Assembly: GCA_037447655.1 (NCBI GenBank)
Contig: JBBHKE010003048.1
Location: forward strand, 460,036-524,035
Reading direction: 5' to 3'
DNA length: 64,000 nt
Source: Zygnema cylindricum
Lineage: Eukaryota > Streptophyta > Zygnematophyceae > Zygnematales > Zygnemataceae
In this document: positions 47,307 through 58,725 of the stretch, in pieces
Layout of the letters: the number at the start of each line of letters is the position of its first letter
Numbering within the stretch: the stretch's first letter is position 1
The notes under the pieces: generated by a model
What the model was told of the DNA's origin: nothing
Database searches by the model: none
What the model saw: only the letters and a program-made list of their open reading frames with translations
Position numbers and translations under genes: made by a program

Positions 47307-47626
47307 TTAAACCATAGTTCAAAAGTAGGTGAAAGTAGGCCCATACAATATGCCTATTGTATGCAAAACATACAATATGACCTTGAGACCCATACTGTAT
47401 TCGAACCTATTCGGACCAATTAAAACATTCGGACCAAAAATTGGACCAATTAAAACCTTCGGACAAAAAAAAGTTTTATTTACATTGTCAGATTCGGATG
47501 ATCGGACGGTCGCTGATCAAAGTAGCGATCTAAGAAGATCACATGAAAAGCCCATAACACAACTTACAACAAAGGCGCCGACCAAAGGCCAACCAAAAAA
47601 ACGCCTACTTTTGAACTATGGGTTAA
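47307..47626. mobile_element. TTAA-flanked MITE (piggyBac-like?)
   Basis: TTAA followed by ACCATAGTTCAAAAGTAGG on the left, and in reverse TTAA followed by CCCATAGTTCAAAAGTAGG on the right: 19-bp inverted repeats with one mismatch. About 320 bp. TTAA duplication and a CCC start suggest piggyBac, though a PIF-type element with TAA duplication would also fit. No coding capacity. Confidence 0.6.
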
Positions 47627-48640
47627 ACCTTTGGTCATGGCCACCTAATCTCGTTTTTTCCCCTATTCACTTTCTATTTGCCACTCTTTTTACTTGCAAT
47701 TAGTCAAAAATGAGCCATTTGCAAAAACTTATTTTCCCTTGCCAAAACTGTTTACTGCTAAAGCACTAATAGGTTACGCCATATTTGACATATTACGCTT
47801 AAGAGTGGTTAAAATATATTGTTTTGAGTGGGCTTTCTTTTCGAGCAAATTTTGACACGTTATATTCGCCGTTCACGCAAATGATAGGATTCTCGAGTTT
47901 GGTTGACTAAACCTTCTACTTTTCTTGTCATATAATTGTTCAAGCAATCGCGAATTTGTTAGTGTGTGGGTATAATCACAACAATAATTCCTTTAGTAAA
48001 TTAAGGCAACACACCCCATATCACAATTGTTGGCTCATCTCAAGCTTCCTTTCGTAATTGTCTCGTGGACACCGCTAACACTTTAGTCGATCATTGAGAT
48101 TTTCATGGGGTTCGACACGTCCTCATATTAAAGCATCTCGTCCGTCTTTCTGGAACGTTTGGTCTAGTACTTAAGGTGTGGGTGGCGCCTTCTACAAACT
48201 TTGAGATTTGGTGCCTTGTTGTCGTCATCTTTGTCCTTTATTTTTGGCACGTTGATACTTTTGCTCTACTCTTGTTACCACCATCCTTCGTTTTTAAACA
48301 ACCTCTTCGCCATTTAACAATATATTGTAGAAGTTGTGCGTTTTATTCCTCCACTTGCCATAGTTAGTATGCCGATATTTTCCGTTGTGATTACAAAGGT
48401 ACACTGCTAATCGTTATTGGCGTCAATTTTTTTCGACACTTTTTTTTTCCTTGCACACTAGTCAAATCGTCGATCATATGGTTGCAATTAAAAGATGAGA
48501 CTCTCACCTTCTAACTGACAAATGTGCATGGACTTTTTGCAGACAAATGCGCATGGAGAAAATAGGTTTTAAATGGCGAAAACAATTTTAACATTAACAA
48601 CGATTTGCGACGTAATTACACGTGTCTAATTTTATGATAA
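47627..48640. other. AT-rich intergenic region
   Basis: No gene recognised. A single MITE-like terminus (TACACTGCTAATCGTTATTG at 48400) has no partner nearby. Confidence 0.45.
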
Positions 48641-49255
48641 GGTTTTTATTACCAATTGATACCAGCTTGTTGGAGATATTCCCCCTAATCCTTTGCGTGC
48701 CCATTTCCTCTTATACAAGGGCTTTGAGAATAAAACATGTTGATATTTGAGTATTTTATAGGTCTGTATTAGGATAGAAAAAGAGCTGAGGCGGTCTGCC
48801 TCTAACTCCCCTTTCCAAGCCCCCATACTTGTCGTAGTCACTGAAGGCTGGATAGGGAGCTATCCCCCTTATAGAGGTTGTTCGACCATAGTTAANNNNN
48901 NNNNNTTCTTATTTAAAACTCAGGTTCTCACTCCTCCTGAGCCTAGAAGGGGCTTCCCTGTGTTCACTTTTGCACTAACGTCTAAGTCCCCTCTAGGTTC
49001 TACCCCCTCTATGTTGCCCTAGAGGAGTATAGAGGTATGTGAGGCTCCTCTGTCTCCTCCTCCTCGGCCTCGGCCGAAGGTGCCTATCCCTACGGCTAGT
49101 CTGTTGTTCCTCCTTGGGCTCTGAAGTACTTTGAGACTGCCTTCACACGGGTGCAGGTGGTCAGGGTTTTTGTCTGCCAGGGTGGCAGTTATTTTTGCTG
49201 AAACACAAAGGGGTCAGGATTATCCTAGAGGCTTCTTGGAAGCTGTCTACTCTGA
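48641..49255 (+). mobile_element. Copia LTR fragments around an assembly gap
   Basis: 48720-48890 resembles, on the plus strand, the minus-strand LTR at 51980-52138 (shared 'gcctctaactc' and 'gtagtcact' blocks). 49213-49281 resembles the LTR end of the full-length copia element ('attatcctagaggctt'). Ten N at 48896-48905 separate them, so the joint may be an assembly artefact. Confidence 0.5.
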
Positions 49256-49259
49256 GGAC

Positions 49260-51180
49260 TTATGGAGGTCTCAGAGTTTCATGAAGTCTCGGGTTCCTCC
49301 TTGTTGTCTGATCGGCATCCCTATCCGTGGAAGCCGGCTCCGGCTCCTCCTCCTCTGTCTCCTCGGAGTGTATGGAGATATGAGGAGATCCCGTTGTATC
49401 TCCCCCATCTTGGATCTCCCCTGAATCTGCAATCACGTTTTCACTTGTGTCCCTTCGGGGAAGATCCGAGTCCTCCTCACTCTTGGACTCAAAATTTATT
49501 CTTATATTCTTATTGTATTTGAAGGGATCAAATGACTTTCCTTCATCCATGACAGCTAGATGCTTTACCAAAATGATATCTTGTTTAGCTAAGTCATAGA
49601 CTCTATATCCCTTGACATCCTCATCATATCCCAAAAAATATCATATTTTCCCTTTAACATCTAGTTTCCAGTTTTTGTTATCTGTGTCAAGACTATATAC
49701 TTGACTACCGAATACTTTCAAGTGAGAAATATATGGTTTCCTTCCAAAACATCTCTCATGAGGTGTCATTCCATTAATGGTTGTAGTGAGAACTCTATTT
49801 TTAATGTAGTTAGCACACTTCATGGCCTCTGCCCAAAATCTTCTTCCTATTTTCTTATCAGCCAGCATACTACACACATTATCTCTCAAAGTCCGGTTTA
49901 ACCTCTCAGCTACCCCATCTTGTAATGGATTATTCGGTACTGCTTTCTGATGCTGAACTCCCTCATCTCTCAAGTATTCCTCAAACTGGTTAGAGGTGTA
50001 CCCTCCCACATTATCACTCCTTATTTGCTTAATGGGGGTTTCGTGCAATTTCTCACTGCAGGCTTTGTATTCTTTGAAGTACTTTGGTGTTTCAGACTTT
50101 GTTTTTAGGAAACAAACTCTAGAATATCTGGACCATTCATCAGTAACTGTCAGCATATACCTCTTTCCCCCAACCGAAGGTACTTTTGCTGGTCCCCCGA
50201 TATCTGTGTGGACCAGATGTAGGACTTTTTCACCTCTATATGTGGCAGTTTTGGGAAAGGGCAGTCTGTGAGCCTTACCTTGGGCACAACCACTACAATC
50301 ATCCATCATTTCATTATCCCCAAATTGAATGCCTTCTTCTACACCAAGCTTCTTCATTTCCCTCAGCCTATGAAAATGCACATGCCCCAACCGCTTATGC
50401 TAGATCATCAAGCTCGGAACACCACCATAGTTAGCACTCTTCTTTTCATTACTCAGGTTAAGCCTAAACATTCCTTGGCTGCCCTATTCTGCTGTGAAGT
50501 AGACTTCATCTCCATACTTAGCTGTAAAGACTCCCTTTCTAGTGAAGGTATCAAAATCTTTGTCATCTAGTATAGAGGTAGACACAAGATTTTTACTCAG
50601 CTGAGGAATATAGAGCACATCTGAGAAGGTGAGTATTGAAGTCTTACCCTCCACTAAGACTTTCACATTTACCCAGCCCACTAGATCTGTAGTAACTACT
50701 CTCCCATCCCCATACTTTACTTCTACAGTATAGATCTTTCTTAACTTAGTGAAGAGTTGCCTGTCACAACACATATGCATAGATGCACCTGAGTCAATAA
50801 TCCATCCCTCCTGTGGAGCTTCCCGAATGGCTCCAAAAACACACTTTTGTTTTCGAGTGATCTCCTTCTCCTCCAAATTCTCGTCGAGAAGAAGCTCCAC
50901 ATCCTCCTCCTCAGAGGACTCGTCCTCTTCGGTCTCTCCTTTGACACGTGTGACCACAAGTACCTTCTTCTTCCCTCTGGAAGAACCCCCTCCCCGGTTT
51001 TCTTGGAGCCTCAACTCCGACAGCTTGATGCAATCAGCTATTAAGTGTTTCAACTTTTTGCAGAAATGACAGAGACCCTTGGAGGGCCTTGGCTCTCCAG
51101 ATTGGTCTCCTTTGAAGTTGTTAAACAGCTTCTTCGGATCCTTCCTTCACCGGTCGATTCCGGCAGCTAGAGCTTGAACG
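49260..51180 (-). pseudogene. Copia remnant: zinc knuckle, protease and integrase
   Basis: Reading on the minus strand: a CCHC knuckle near 51070 (CHFCKKLKHLIADC), an acidic Glu-rich spacer, the aspartic protease motif IIDSGASMHM near 50790, then the HHCC-type pre-integrase (HKRLGHVHFHRL, CSGCAQGKAHRLPF). The integrase core is DD35E: HTD, RSDN and VAE with 35 residues between the last two. It ends in the integrase C-terminus (YFLGYDE, VYDLAKQDIILVKH) and an acidic linker at about 49260. In-frame stops replace the Trp before HKRL and an Arg at about 49640. Reverse transcriptase is missing, because the element is cut at the 49.26-kb junction. Confidence 0.88.
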
Positions 51181-51199
51181 CTCTTTCCTCCTCTACAAT

Positions 51200-51700
51200 T
51201 CTCAATGGTGTTCTCCTGCACGAGGTCGGATTAAATCCGACATTAAATGTTGACCGTTCAAAGTGTCTGTTTTATTTGTTTCGTACGAAATGATGTTCGC
51301 ACTAAACTTTAACAAGTTCTATGTTCGTTTCGTTTCATATTCCAGTTAGATCATTTCGGTACAATACAACAGTTTATATATGAATGAAACCCTACATTAT
51401 CTAACGGACTTCTACGACAGACTGGTTAGAGCTAACGGCTACGCCGCGCTCTACCGGTCGGGGGTTCGAGTCCTGTCGGACTCAACCTTTTGTTGAGAGT
51501 GACTTAAGTCACTCTTTAGTCCTTCCTATGGAGCTGAGGGAGCCATGGCTCCATCGCTCTCTCTCTCCTTCAGTAACTACAACAAGTATGGGGGAGAGAG
51601 AGAAGAGATGGAGGCAGGCTGCCATCATTTCTTATATATGTTTCCGCTAATTTATTTTAAACTAGAAAATACAAAAACTACTTATTTCAACACTTGTTTC
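51200..51700 (-). mobile_element. Copia LTR (family A) upstream of the minus-strand remnant
   Basis: It precedes the gag-integrase remnant on the minus strand and shares blocks with the LTR ends at 51980-52138 and 60540-60865 (a GGAGGCAGGCTGCC-type block and TATTTTCTAG near the start). Boundaries are approximate. It carries the tRNA-like module at 51411-51480 in antisense. Confidence 0.6.
51411..51480 (+). other. tRNA-like A-box/B-box module, antisense in family A LTR
   Basis: CGACAGACTGGTTAGAGC resembles a tRNA D-arm/A-box, and GGTTCGAGTCC at 51463-51473 is a perfect B-box about 35 bp on. The acceptor and D-stems do not pair, so this is not a working tRNA gene. The same module recurs at 60601-60671 in a second LTR. 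Confidence 0.6.
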
Positions 51701-52138
51701 TTCTCCGTACTCGTAATCCGTATTTTTCATAAATAACTGTATGTATCTCGGTTATAGTTGCTGTTAAATAAATTACCCTACACGTTAACGTTTATATAAT
51801 TGTTAAACCCTATATCACTTACCACTAGATGTAGACTTAATGGATGAGTCTACTGGCTACCGACAACATTAATTCAACGTAGGTTACAGGATCAAATCTT
51901 GGAACCGACAACCCTTTTAGTAAATCAACTACTTTACTACCCGCAAATCAACTAAATTATTACCCGTTAATCTCTGGACAGTATAGGCAGCCATGGCTCT
52001 TGCTTCCTATCCAACTTCTTAGTGACTACAACAAGTGTGGGAGTGGGAGAGAGAAGTTAGAGGCACACTGCCTCGGCTTCTTTTTCTGCATTTCATTTAA
52101 GACCTAGAAAATACTAAAATAACCATTAAGTTCTACAC
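51701..52138 (-). mobile_element. 3' LTR part of minus-strand copia (family A)
   Basis: Begins, on the minus strand, TGTAGAACTTAATGG right after the purine tract AAGGGGAG that follows the RNase H frame. It matches the 60840-60865 and 48775-48890 fragments. The far boundary is uncertain. Confidence 0.6.
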
Positions 52139-52150
52139 TCCCCTTATTTT

Positions 52151-53392
52151 CTAGTCAATCTTTAATTTCAGACCACACGTCTCCCTGCAAAAAATTAGCT
52201 TAGGGGAAGGCACACGTTTGGTCATCAAATCTGCTACCATCTCGCTTTCTGGTCGATACTCTAAACTGATTATTTTGTTTTCTACTTTCTCTCTAACAAA
52301 GCTAAGGCTAATGTCCATGTGTTTGGCTTTAAAATGATGTTTAGGATTGGCAGAAATAGCGATTGCTGTTTGATTATCACAAAAAAAATTCTGCACACCA
52401 CTCTTAAGGTAACCAAGCTCACCAAGCAAAGACTTGACCCACATCAATTCTTTTACAGCAGAGCAAAAGGCCATATGCTCAGCCTCCATGGTGCACTGAG
52501 TAATAACCTTTTGCTGTTTGGTACTCCAACAATTAGCCCCATCACCTACATACAATACATATCCCGAATACATCTCCTCATTGGAGCATCGCCATAACTA
52601 GCATCACTCTAAGTAGTGATGTCAGTATTCTCCCCACCTAAATGTAACCATAGATCCCTAGTTCCTATCAAATATCTAACGACTCTCTTAGCTGCTTTCC
52701 AATCCCTCTTAGTGGGAGCATTTAGACTTCTACTCAGCACTCCTACAACTGCAGCTAAATTCGGCCGGGTACAATTCATAAAATAGATTAGGCTTCCCAC
52801 TACTTGCCTGTAAAGAGTTGTCTGCATGAACTTTTGTTCTTCAGGACTTAATCCCTCGTCTAAGATTATGACTCCTTCTTCCTCACTCCGCTCACTTCCT
52901 TTCTTTAACTCTATTGGAGTTGTACAACTATTAGCTTTATTGCTTCTTTTGGAGTCAATCTTATAATCTTTCTTTCTCGGTCTCTTTCTACTTGAATTCC
53001 CAAAATATATCTTGCCCCCCCCATATCCTTCATCTCAAATCTCATTTTAAGATCGGTTTTCCGATTATTAATTTTTCCATTGATTTACTTAAAATAAGCA
53101 AATCATCAACATAAATTGCAAATAAAAATAACACCTTCCTCATCTTCAAAAACATAGATTTAGTGACCTAAGCTGATCCGGATATATCCCATATCGGTAA
53201 GAAACTCATCAAGCTTCTTACTCCACTCTTGAGGCGCCTGTTTCAAACCATAAAGAGATTTAATCAGCCGGCATACCTTGCTCTCCACTCCTTCCTCCAC
53301 AAATCCTTTGGGTTGTCGCATAAGATCTCCTCTTCCAATTCTCTATGCAAAAAGGTTGTCTTGATATCCATTTGGTGCACCTCCATGTCTTC
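52151..53392 (-). pseudogene. Copia remnant: reverse transcriptase and RNase H
   Basis: On the minus strand, at the high-coordinate end, the RT motif MEVHQMDIKTTF, cut exactly where the full-length copia element begins. RT then decays through stops and shifts (53380-52850). The RT-RNase H connection follows at 52827-52609 (YRQVVGSLIYFMNCTRP, WKAAKRVVRYLIGTRD), then RNase H at 52573-52151 (CWSTKQQKVITQCTMEAEH, FFCDNQTAIAISANPKHH, KHMDISLSFVREK). Ends at a stop, a purine tract and its LTR. Confidence 0.85.
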
Positions 53393-54293
53393 TGTTGAAA
53401 AGAGGTAATTAATAGTTCACTTCTATATTTTAGTTAGAATGTAAAGAGAGAGAAAGAGAGAACAAAAGGCACGCCATGGCTGCCGCGTCATTTAGAAAAA
53501 GGCAGAATGAATAGAATGTATTTAACTATTTGTAGCAAAATACTGCATCTGGTCGGATTTGAACCGGGGTCTACATACTACTATTTAGACCTAAGCCTTA
53601 TCCATTAAGGCACTAGCGAAACGTTATACGTGCTACGTTTTACGCATATTGATCTATTTATTAAACGGACTAATTTACAGCAGGCTAACAAAAACACGCA
53701 TTAATCAATTCATGCATGGAAACAAATCGAAGCCACATAAATACAATGATCGGACGGCCACAATTGCAGCCGCCACCCGCAATAAACTTTCGGCGGCCTT
53801 TGGGGATAGCTTCACGAGACGCCACGTGGCACCATACTATTGGATACCAGAGAAAATGGGAGGAGGAACCATGGCTCTCGTTTTGACAAGTGTCACTTTG
53901 AAAGCCATGTCGTCGAATGGTCGTACAATAAGACCATCGCCTAGTGTACCTTCTTGTACTCTATAGTGTTTGTATTGGACTAGGGTTTAGTAGTAGGCAG
54001 TCGTAATTAGGCAGACCAAGACTTAGTGAAATTTAGGTACCTCTCTCTAAGAGAGCTTGTAACTATAGAGGTCATCTTTGACCAGCCATAACTTATTGCT
54101 CAAGGGAGCAAATTCAGTGATTCTTTTTGCGTTTGACTCAAGGGTGTCTTGTCCTCACAAAGGTGAAAGTGGTCAGAATATTTAAGTGCCTGGGCAGCGC
54201 TTATTCAGCGGGAAAGTAGAAGGGGCAAACATTATCCTAGAGGCTTTACATAGGCTGCTCATTCTCTGGGTCAATGGAGACCACATAATTGCA
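53393..54293 (+). mobile_element. 5' LTR of full-length copia pseudo-element
   Basis: Begins TGTTGAAAAGAGG and ends ATTGCA just before the primer-binding site. Pairs with 58726-59612, roughly 75-80% alike by eye, so the insertion is old. Bears a tRNA-like module on the minus strand. Confidence 0.85.
53550..53620 (-). other. tRNA-like A-box/B-box module, antisense in the 5' LTR
   Basis: On the minus strand TAGTGCCTTAATGGATAAGG (A-box, 53596-53615) is followed by GGTTCAAATCC (perfect B-box, 53555-53565). The D-arm is Arg-tRNA-like. The acceptor arm does not close, so a functional tRNA is unlikely. Confidence 0.6.
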
Positions 54294-54308
54294 GGTTATG
54301 GGCCCACC
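54294..54308 (+). promoter_or_regulatory. Primer-binding site, tRNAiMet anticodon arm
   Basis: GGTTATGGGCCCACC directly after the LTR CA end. It shares its first 14 bases with the gag-only element at 43378 and is likewise complementary to the anticodon stem-loop of tRNAiMet. Confidence 0.75.
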
Positions 54309-57300
54309 CTCTAGGGTGCCCATATTTGATGGATCAGACATATTTATAAGAAAATGATGATGGAGGGAGAACTATTTTCGAAACACCTATAGGGCATAGT
54401 GTCTGGACAAGTTCGATGCCAACCTCCACTTGGGTTTGGAGGAACGCGTTTTTTTGGCACCTCCGCCTCTACAGTAGGTAGAACACCTGCCACCATCACT
54501 AAGGATGAAGACGAGGAAAGAGAGGAGATTTTCATGGAAGGAGAAAAGGGAGGAGTTGCAACTCAAGTGACACCATTGCGGAAGTTGATACTGGCAGTAG
54601 CACCACCAGCAACGACGACAAAGGTTTTAGACCGAAAGATTAGAGTATGAAAAGTGGAACAACAAAGACAAGGTTGCTAAGCTCTTAATTCTTAAAAGTG
54701 TAGCAAAGGGCAATGCCATTTCCCTTATGCATGTCAAATCTTCATCTCAAATTTGGATATCACTAGTTAACAAATATAAGAGTGGATCATTACAGTAGCA
54801 CCAGCTGGCAGAAAACAAGATTGCGGCTTATACTTATAATGGAGGAAGCATGAATAATTATTGCAATGATTTAGGAACATTATTTGGAGAGCTAGAGAGT
54901 GCAGGTAACTCATAGTGTGAGAGACAAAGAGTGAACACATTAATGATGAAACTACCTGAAGACTATGATAATATCATTAACCGATTGTAGGACATTTGAG
55001 ATAGCAATTAGAATTGGGATTACACAGTGGGAATGATTTTGGTGAAAGAAAGCACCATAGAGCTTAGGAGAGGGAGTCTAAGTGTTCAAGCATTGTCTGC
55101 AAGAGCTCATTGGCGGAAGCATGATGAGGAGAGAGAGAAAGATCCTTATCGAAACTTTGGAGGAAGAGGACAAGGAGGTGGCAAATTTGATAGATAGGGG
55201 AGAGGAACTTCTCGAGGAGGATTATGTTATTTCTGTAAGAAAACGGGACACTATATGGCAGATTGTGGCAAACTTGCAGATCTTCGACTAAAATATGGGC
55301 AAGGGAACTCAAGAAATGGAGGAAAGAAAAAGGCTTTCCTAACTCAAGTTCATGATGAGCAAGAGAACGAAGAAACAGAACAGGAAGAGGAGCTTGAGGA
55401 GCTTGAAGAGCTTCTACTTAATGTGAAAAATACTGAAAAGCATGTTGACATTCCACGGAGACAAAAGTGTGCTTTCCGAGGTATAAGGGATCCACCTGAA
55501 GATAGGTGCATCATAGACTCAGGGGCCTCATTGCATATGTACAAAGATAAAAGGTGGTTCACTAAACTGAGAAAGATCCCAACAGTTGAGATAGAGTACG
55601 GAGATGGTAGAGTAGAAACCAAAAGTCTTGTTTGAACTGTTGACTTAAAGGTTCTAGCTGATGGAAAGGCCTCAATTGTAACACTTTCAGACGTTCTTTA
55701 CATTTTACAGCTTAGTAAGAACTTGGTCTCAACAACTGTTCTAGATGAAAAGGAGTTTGAAACAGGAACTAGGAAAGGAATCTTCACAGCAAGCTTAAAT
55801 AATGAGGTTTATTTCATAGTTGAGAAGGGCAATCAGGGAATGTTCAGAATTTTTCTTTGCAATGAAAAGAGTGTTCTCTACTCGTGTGCAAGTGAGATGA
55901 TGCTTTGGCACAAAAGGTTGGGGCATGTGCATCTAGATAGATTAAAGAAAATGAAAAAAAAGGGAATAGTGGAGGGTATTTCATTTGAGGATGATGAGAC
56001 CTTTGATGATTGCAGTGGATGTGCCCAAGGGAAGATTCATAGACTTCCATTTCCAAAGGCAACTACATTTAGGAGAGAGAAAGTATTGGATCTAATTCAC
56101 ACCGATGTTTGGGGACCTGCTAGATATGCTTCACATGGGGGGAAGAGGTGGATGTTAACTATCACAGATGATTTGTCTAGATACACGAAAGTATACTTTC
56201 TCAGACATAAATCAGAGGTATTGAGATGTTTCAAAAAGTATAAAGTATGGAGTGAAAAACTACACGAAACCTCAATAAAAGAGGTAAGAAGTGATAATGG
56301 GAAAGAATACACCTCAATGGAATTTGAAAAACATCTTAAAGAATAAGGAATTCATCATGAGAAAACTCTTCCCTATAATCCGGAACAAAATTGAGTCGCA
56401 GAAAAAGTGAATAGAACTTTATGAGATATGTCCAGAAGTATGTTAACTGATAAGAGGATAGGGTTGCATTTTTGGGCGGAGCCTATGAACTATGCTAATT
56501 TCATCAAAAATACAGTCTTAACTTCAACAAATAAGGAGGAAACTCCGTATGAGAGGTGGACAGGAAGAAAGCCCCATTTGTCTAGTTTGAGAGTGTTCAA
56601 AAGTCAAGTCTACAGTTTGGATTCCGATAAGACTAAATGTAAGTTAGAGGGGAGAGGGAAGCCAAGATATCTCGTAGGATATGATAAGAGCACAAAAGGA
56701 TACCTAGTGTATGACTTGAAAAAGAGAGATATAATTTTGGTAAAACACATAGTGGTGATGAATGAAGAGAAGTCCATTGACCCATTCAAATATAATAAGG
56801 AAGTCAAAATCAGATTTGAAACAGATCAGTTTTCTGACTTTGACTTTAAAAATGAAGAGAAGGAAGAAGGAGAAAAGGAAAAATCTGCAGATCTACCAAA
56901 AGAGAAGGAGGAAAGGACAACATCCAAGGCAACGCCACAATACGAAGTGGAAACCGATGAGGAACATGATGAGACAACGGAATTGGAAGATAGGGGAGCT
57001 GAAAATCTCCCTAAACGAAACCCAAGGATGCCTTCTATACCGGCGTTCGATTTTGAAGGGGGAAGAAGAAAAAGTAAACGACTTCAAAAAAGACAAGTAA
57101 ATAACCAACTTACAAAGATGTCTCACCCAGATGAACCTCAAACATACTTAGAGGCCATAAACATTCTAGAAAGTAGCCGGTGGATCACAGCTATAAATGA
57201 AGAAATGGCCTCTATCATAGAAGCCAATACATGGGAGTTGGTAGATTGTCCACCGGACTAAAAACCGATCGGATGTAAGTGGGTTTTTAAAATTAAATTA

Positions 57301-58712
57301 AACCCGGATAATACCATTGAGAGGTACAAAGCTAGGTTAGTTGTAAAAAGATATACTCAAAAAGAAGGGATAGACTACGAAGAAACCTTTGCACCTGTAA
57401 TAAGATTTCATTCTGTTAGAATCCTTTTAAGTATAACTGCAGCGGAGGATATGGAAATACACCAGATGGATATTAAAACGACCTTTTTGCACATAGAGTT
57501 GGAAGAAGAAATTTACATGAGGCAACCGGAAGGATTCGTGGAAAGTGGGGAAGAAAACAAAGTTTGCAAACTGATAAAATCACTCTATGGGCACAAGCAA
57601 GCCCCGTGAGAGTGGAATATAAAGCTCAACGAATTTTTGACCGGTTTGGGGTATATCAGAATTAGTTCATATCACTCCATATATTTATTTGAGGATGAGA
57701 ATGGAGTGATATTTATTGCTATTTATGTGGATGATTTGTAAGCAAGTCCTTAGATAAAATTAACAAAGTAAAACATGATCTTAGAAGCCGCTTTGACATG
57801 AAAGATCTCGACGAAGCAAAGTACATTTTGGGAATTCAAATGGAGAGAGATAGAGGGAATAGGTTTATAAGACTCATTCATAAAGAAGCAATTGGTAATA
57901 TCCTAGAAAAATTTCAAATGGAGAAAGCAAACGGATGTACTACTCCCATGGATTTGAAGTAAGTGTGTGAGGGAAGTGAAGAGGGAGGAATGTTGATCAT
58001 TAATGATGAGATAGATGAGATAGAAAGAAGATTTATGGAAAATATCCCTTATCGGCAGATTGTAGGCAGTTTAATATATTTTATGAATTGTACCCGGCCA
58101 GATATAGCTGCAGCCGTAGGAGTCCTCAGCAAGAGTCTAAATGAACCAAGAAAGAGAGACTGGGAGGCTGCCAAAAAGGTGATGAGGTATCTGGTGGGTA
58201 CAAGGGAATTGTGGTTGCATTTGGGAGGGGAGCACATTGACATCACAACCTGGAGTGATGCCAGTTATGGAGATGTGCCTTTACGGCGGTGTACGACTGG
58301 ATATGTGTTGCAAATTGGATCTTGTGCATGCTGTTGGAGTAGCAAGCAACAGAACGTAGTTGCTCAATCCACTATGGAGGTTGAATACATGGTTTCTTGT
58401 GCTGGTACCAAAGAATTAATGTGGGTGAAATCTCTTCTTGAAGAACTTGGGTTCATGAAGACAAGAACTCGGAATGTTTTTTGTGATAATCAAGCTGCCA
58501 TCTCCATTGCAGCTAATCCGAAACAACACTTCATAGCGAAACATATGGATGTTAGACTAAGCTTTGTCAAAGAGAAGGTGGAAAATATAATTATTAAACT
58601 GGTTCATAAAAATGATAGAGAAATGATTGCAGACATGATGACAAAACCAATGCCTTTCCCTAAGTTGATTTATTGTAAAGAAGACTATGGATTAAAATTG
58701 AAAAGTGACTAG
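54309..58712 (+). pseudogene. Copia gag-pol, broken by nonsense codons and a frameshift
   Basis: Domains in order: decayed Gag (54309-55080); zinc knuckle CYFCKKTGHYMADC near 55230; protease IIDSGASLHM near 55515; pre-integrase HKRLGHVHLDRL near 55910; integrase core (HTD near 56098, RSDN near 56289, VAE near 56397); linker; reverse transcriptase 57262-57740 with YVDD at 57724-57735; RNase H to 58712 (CCWSSKQQNVVAQSTMEVEY, KHMDVRLSFVKEK). In-frame stops lie at 55634, 56344, 56393, 56422, 57259, 57608 and 57960, and a frameshift follows YVDDL. Compared with the minus-strand relative, the stop near 56422 replaces an Arg codon, and the RT stop at 57608 lies where copia RT has Arg. The element cannot make a full polyprotein. 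Confidence 0.92.
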
Positions 58713-58725
58713 GAATTAAGGGGAG
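58713..58725 (+). promoter_or_regulatory. Polypurine tract
   Basis: GGAATTAAGGGGAG directly precedes the TGTTG start of the 3' LTR. The AGGGGAG core matches the tract before the family A LTR at 52139. It would prime plus-strand synthesis. Confidence 0.75.

Noticed and set aside
51411-51480. Functional tRNA gene
   Set aside because: B-box is perfect, but the acceptor and D-stems do not pair and no anticodon stem forms; kept as tRNA-like only.
53550-53620. Functional tRNA-Arg gene on the minus strand
   Set aside because: A-box and B-box are good, yet the 5' and 3' acceptor strands are not complementary, and the site recurs as part of an LTR.
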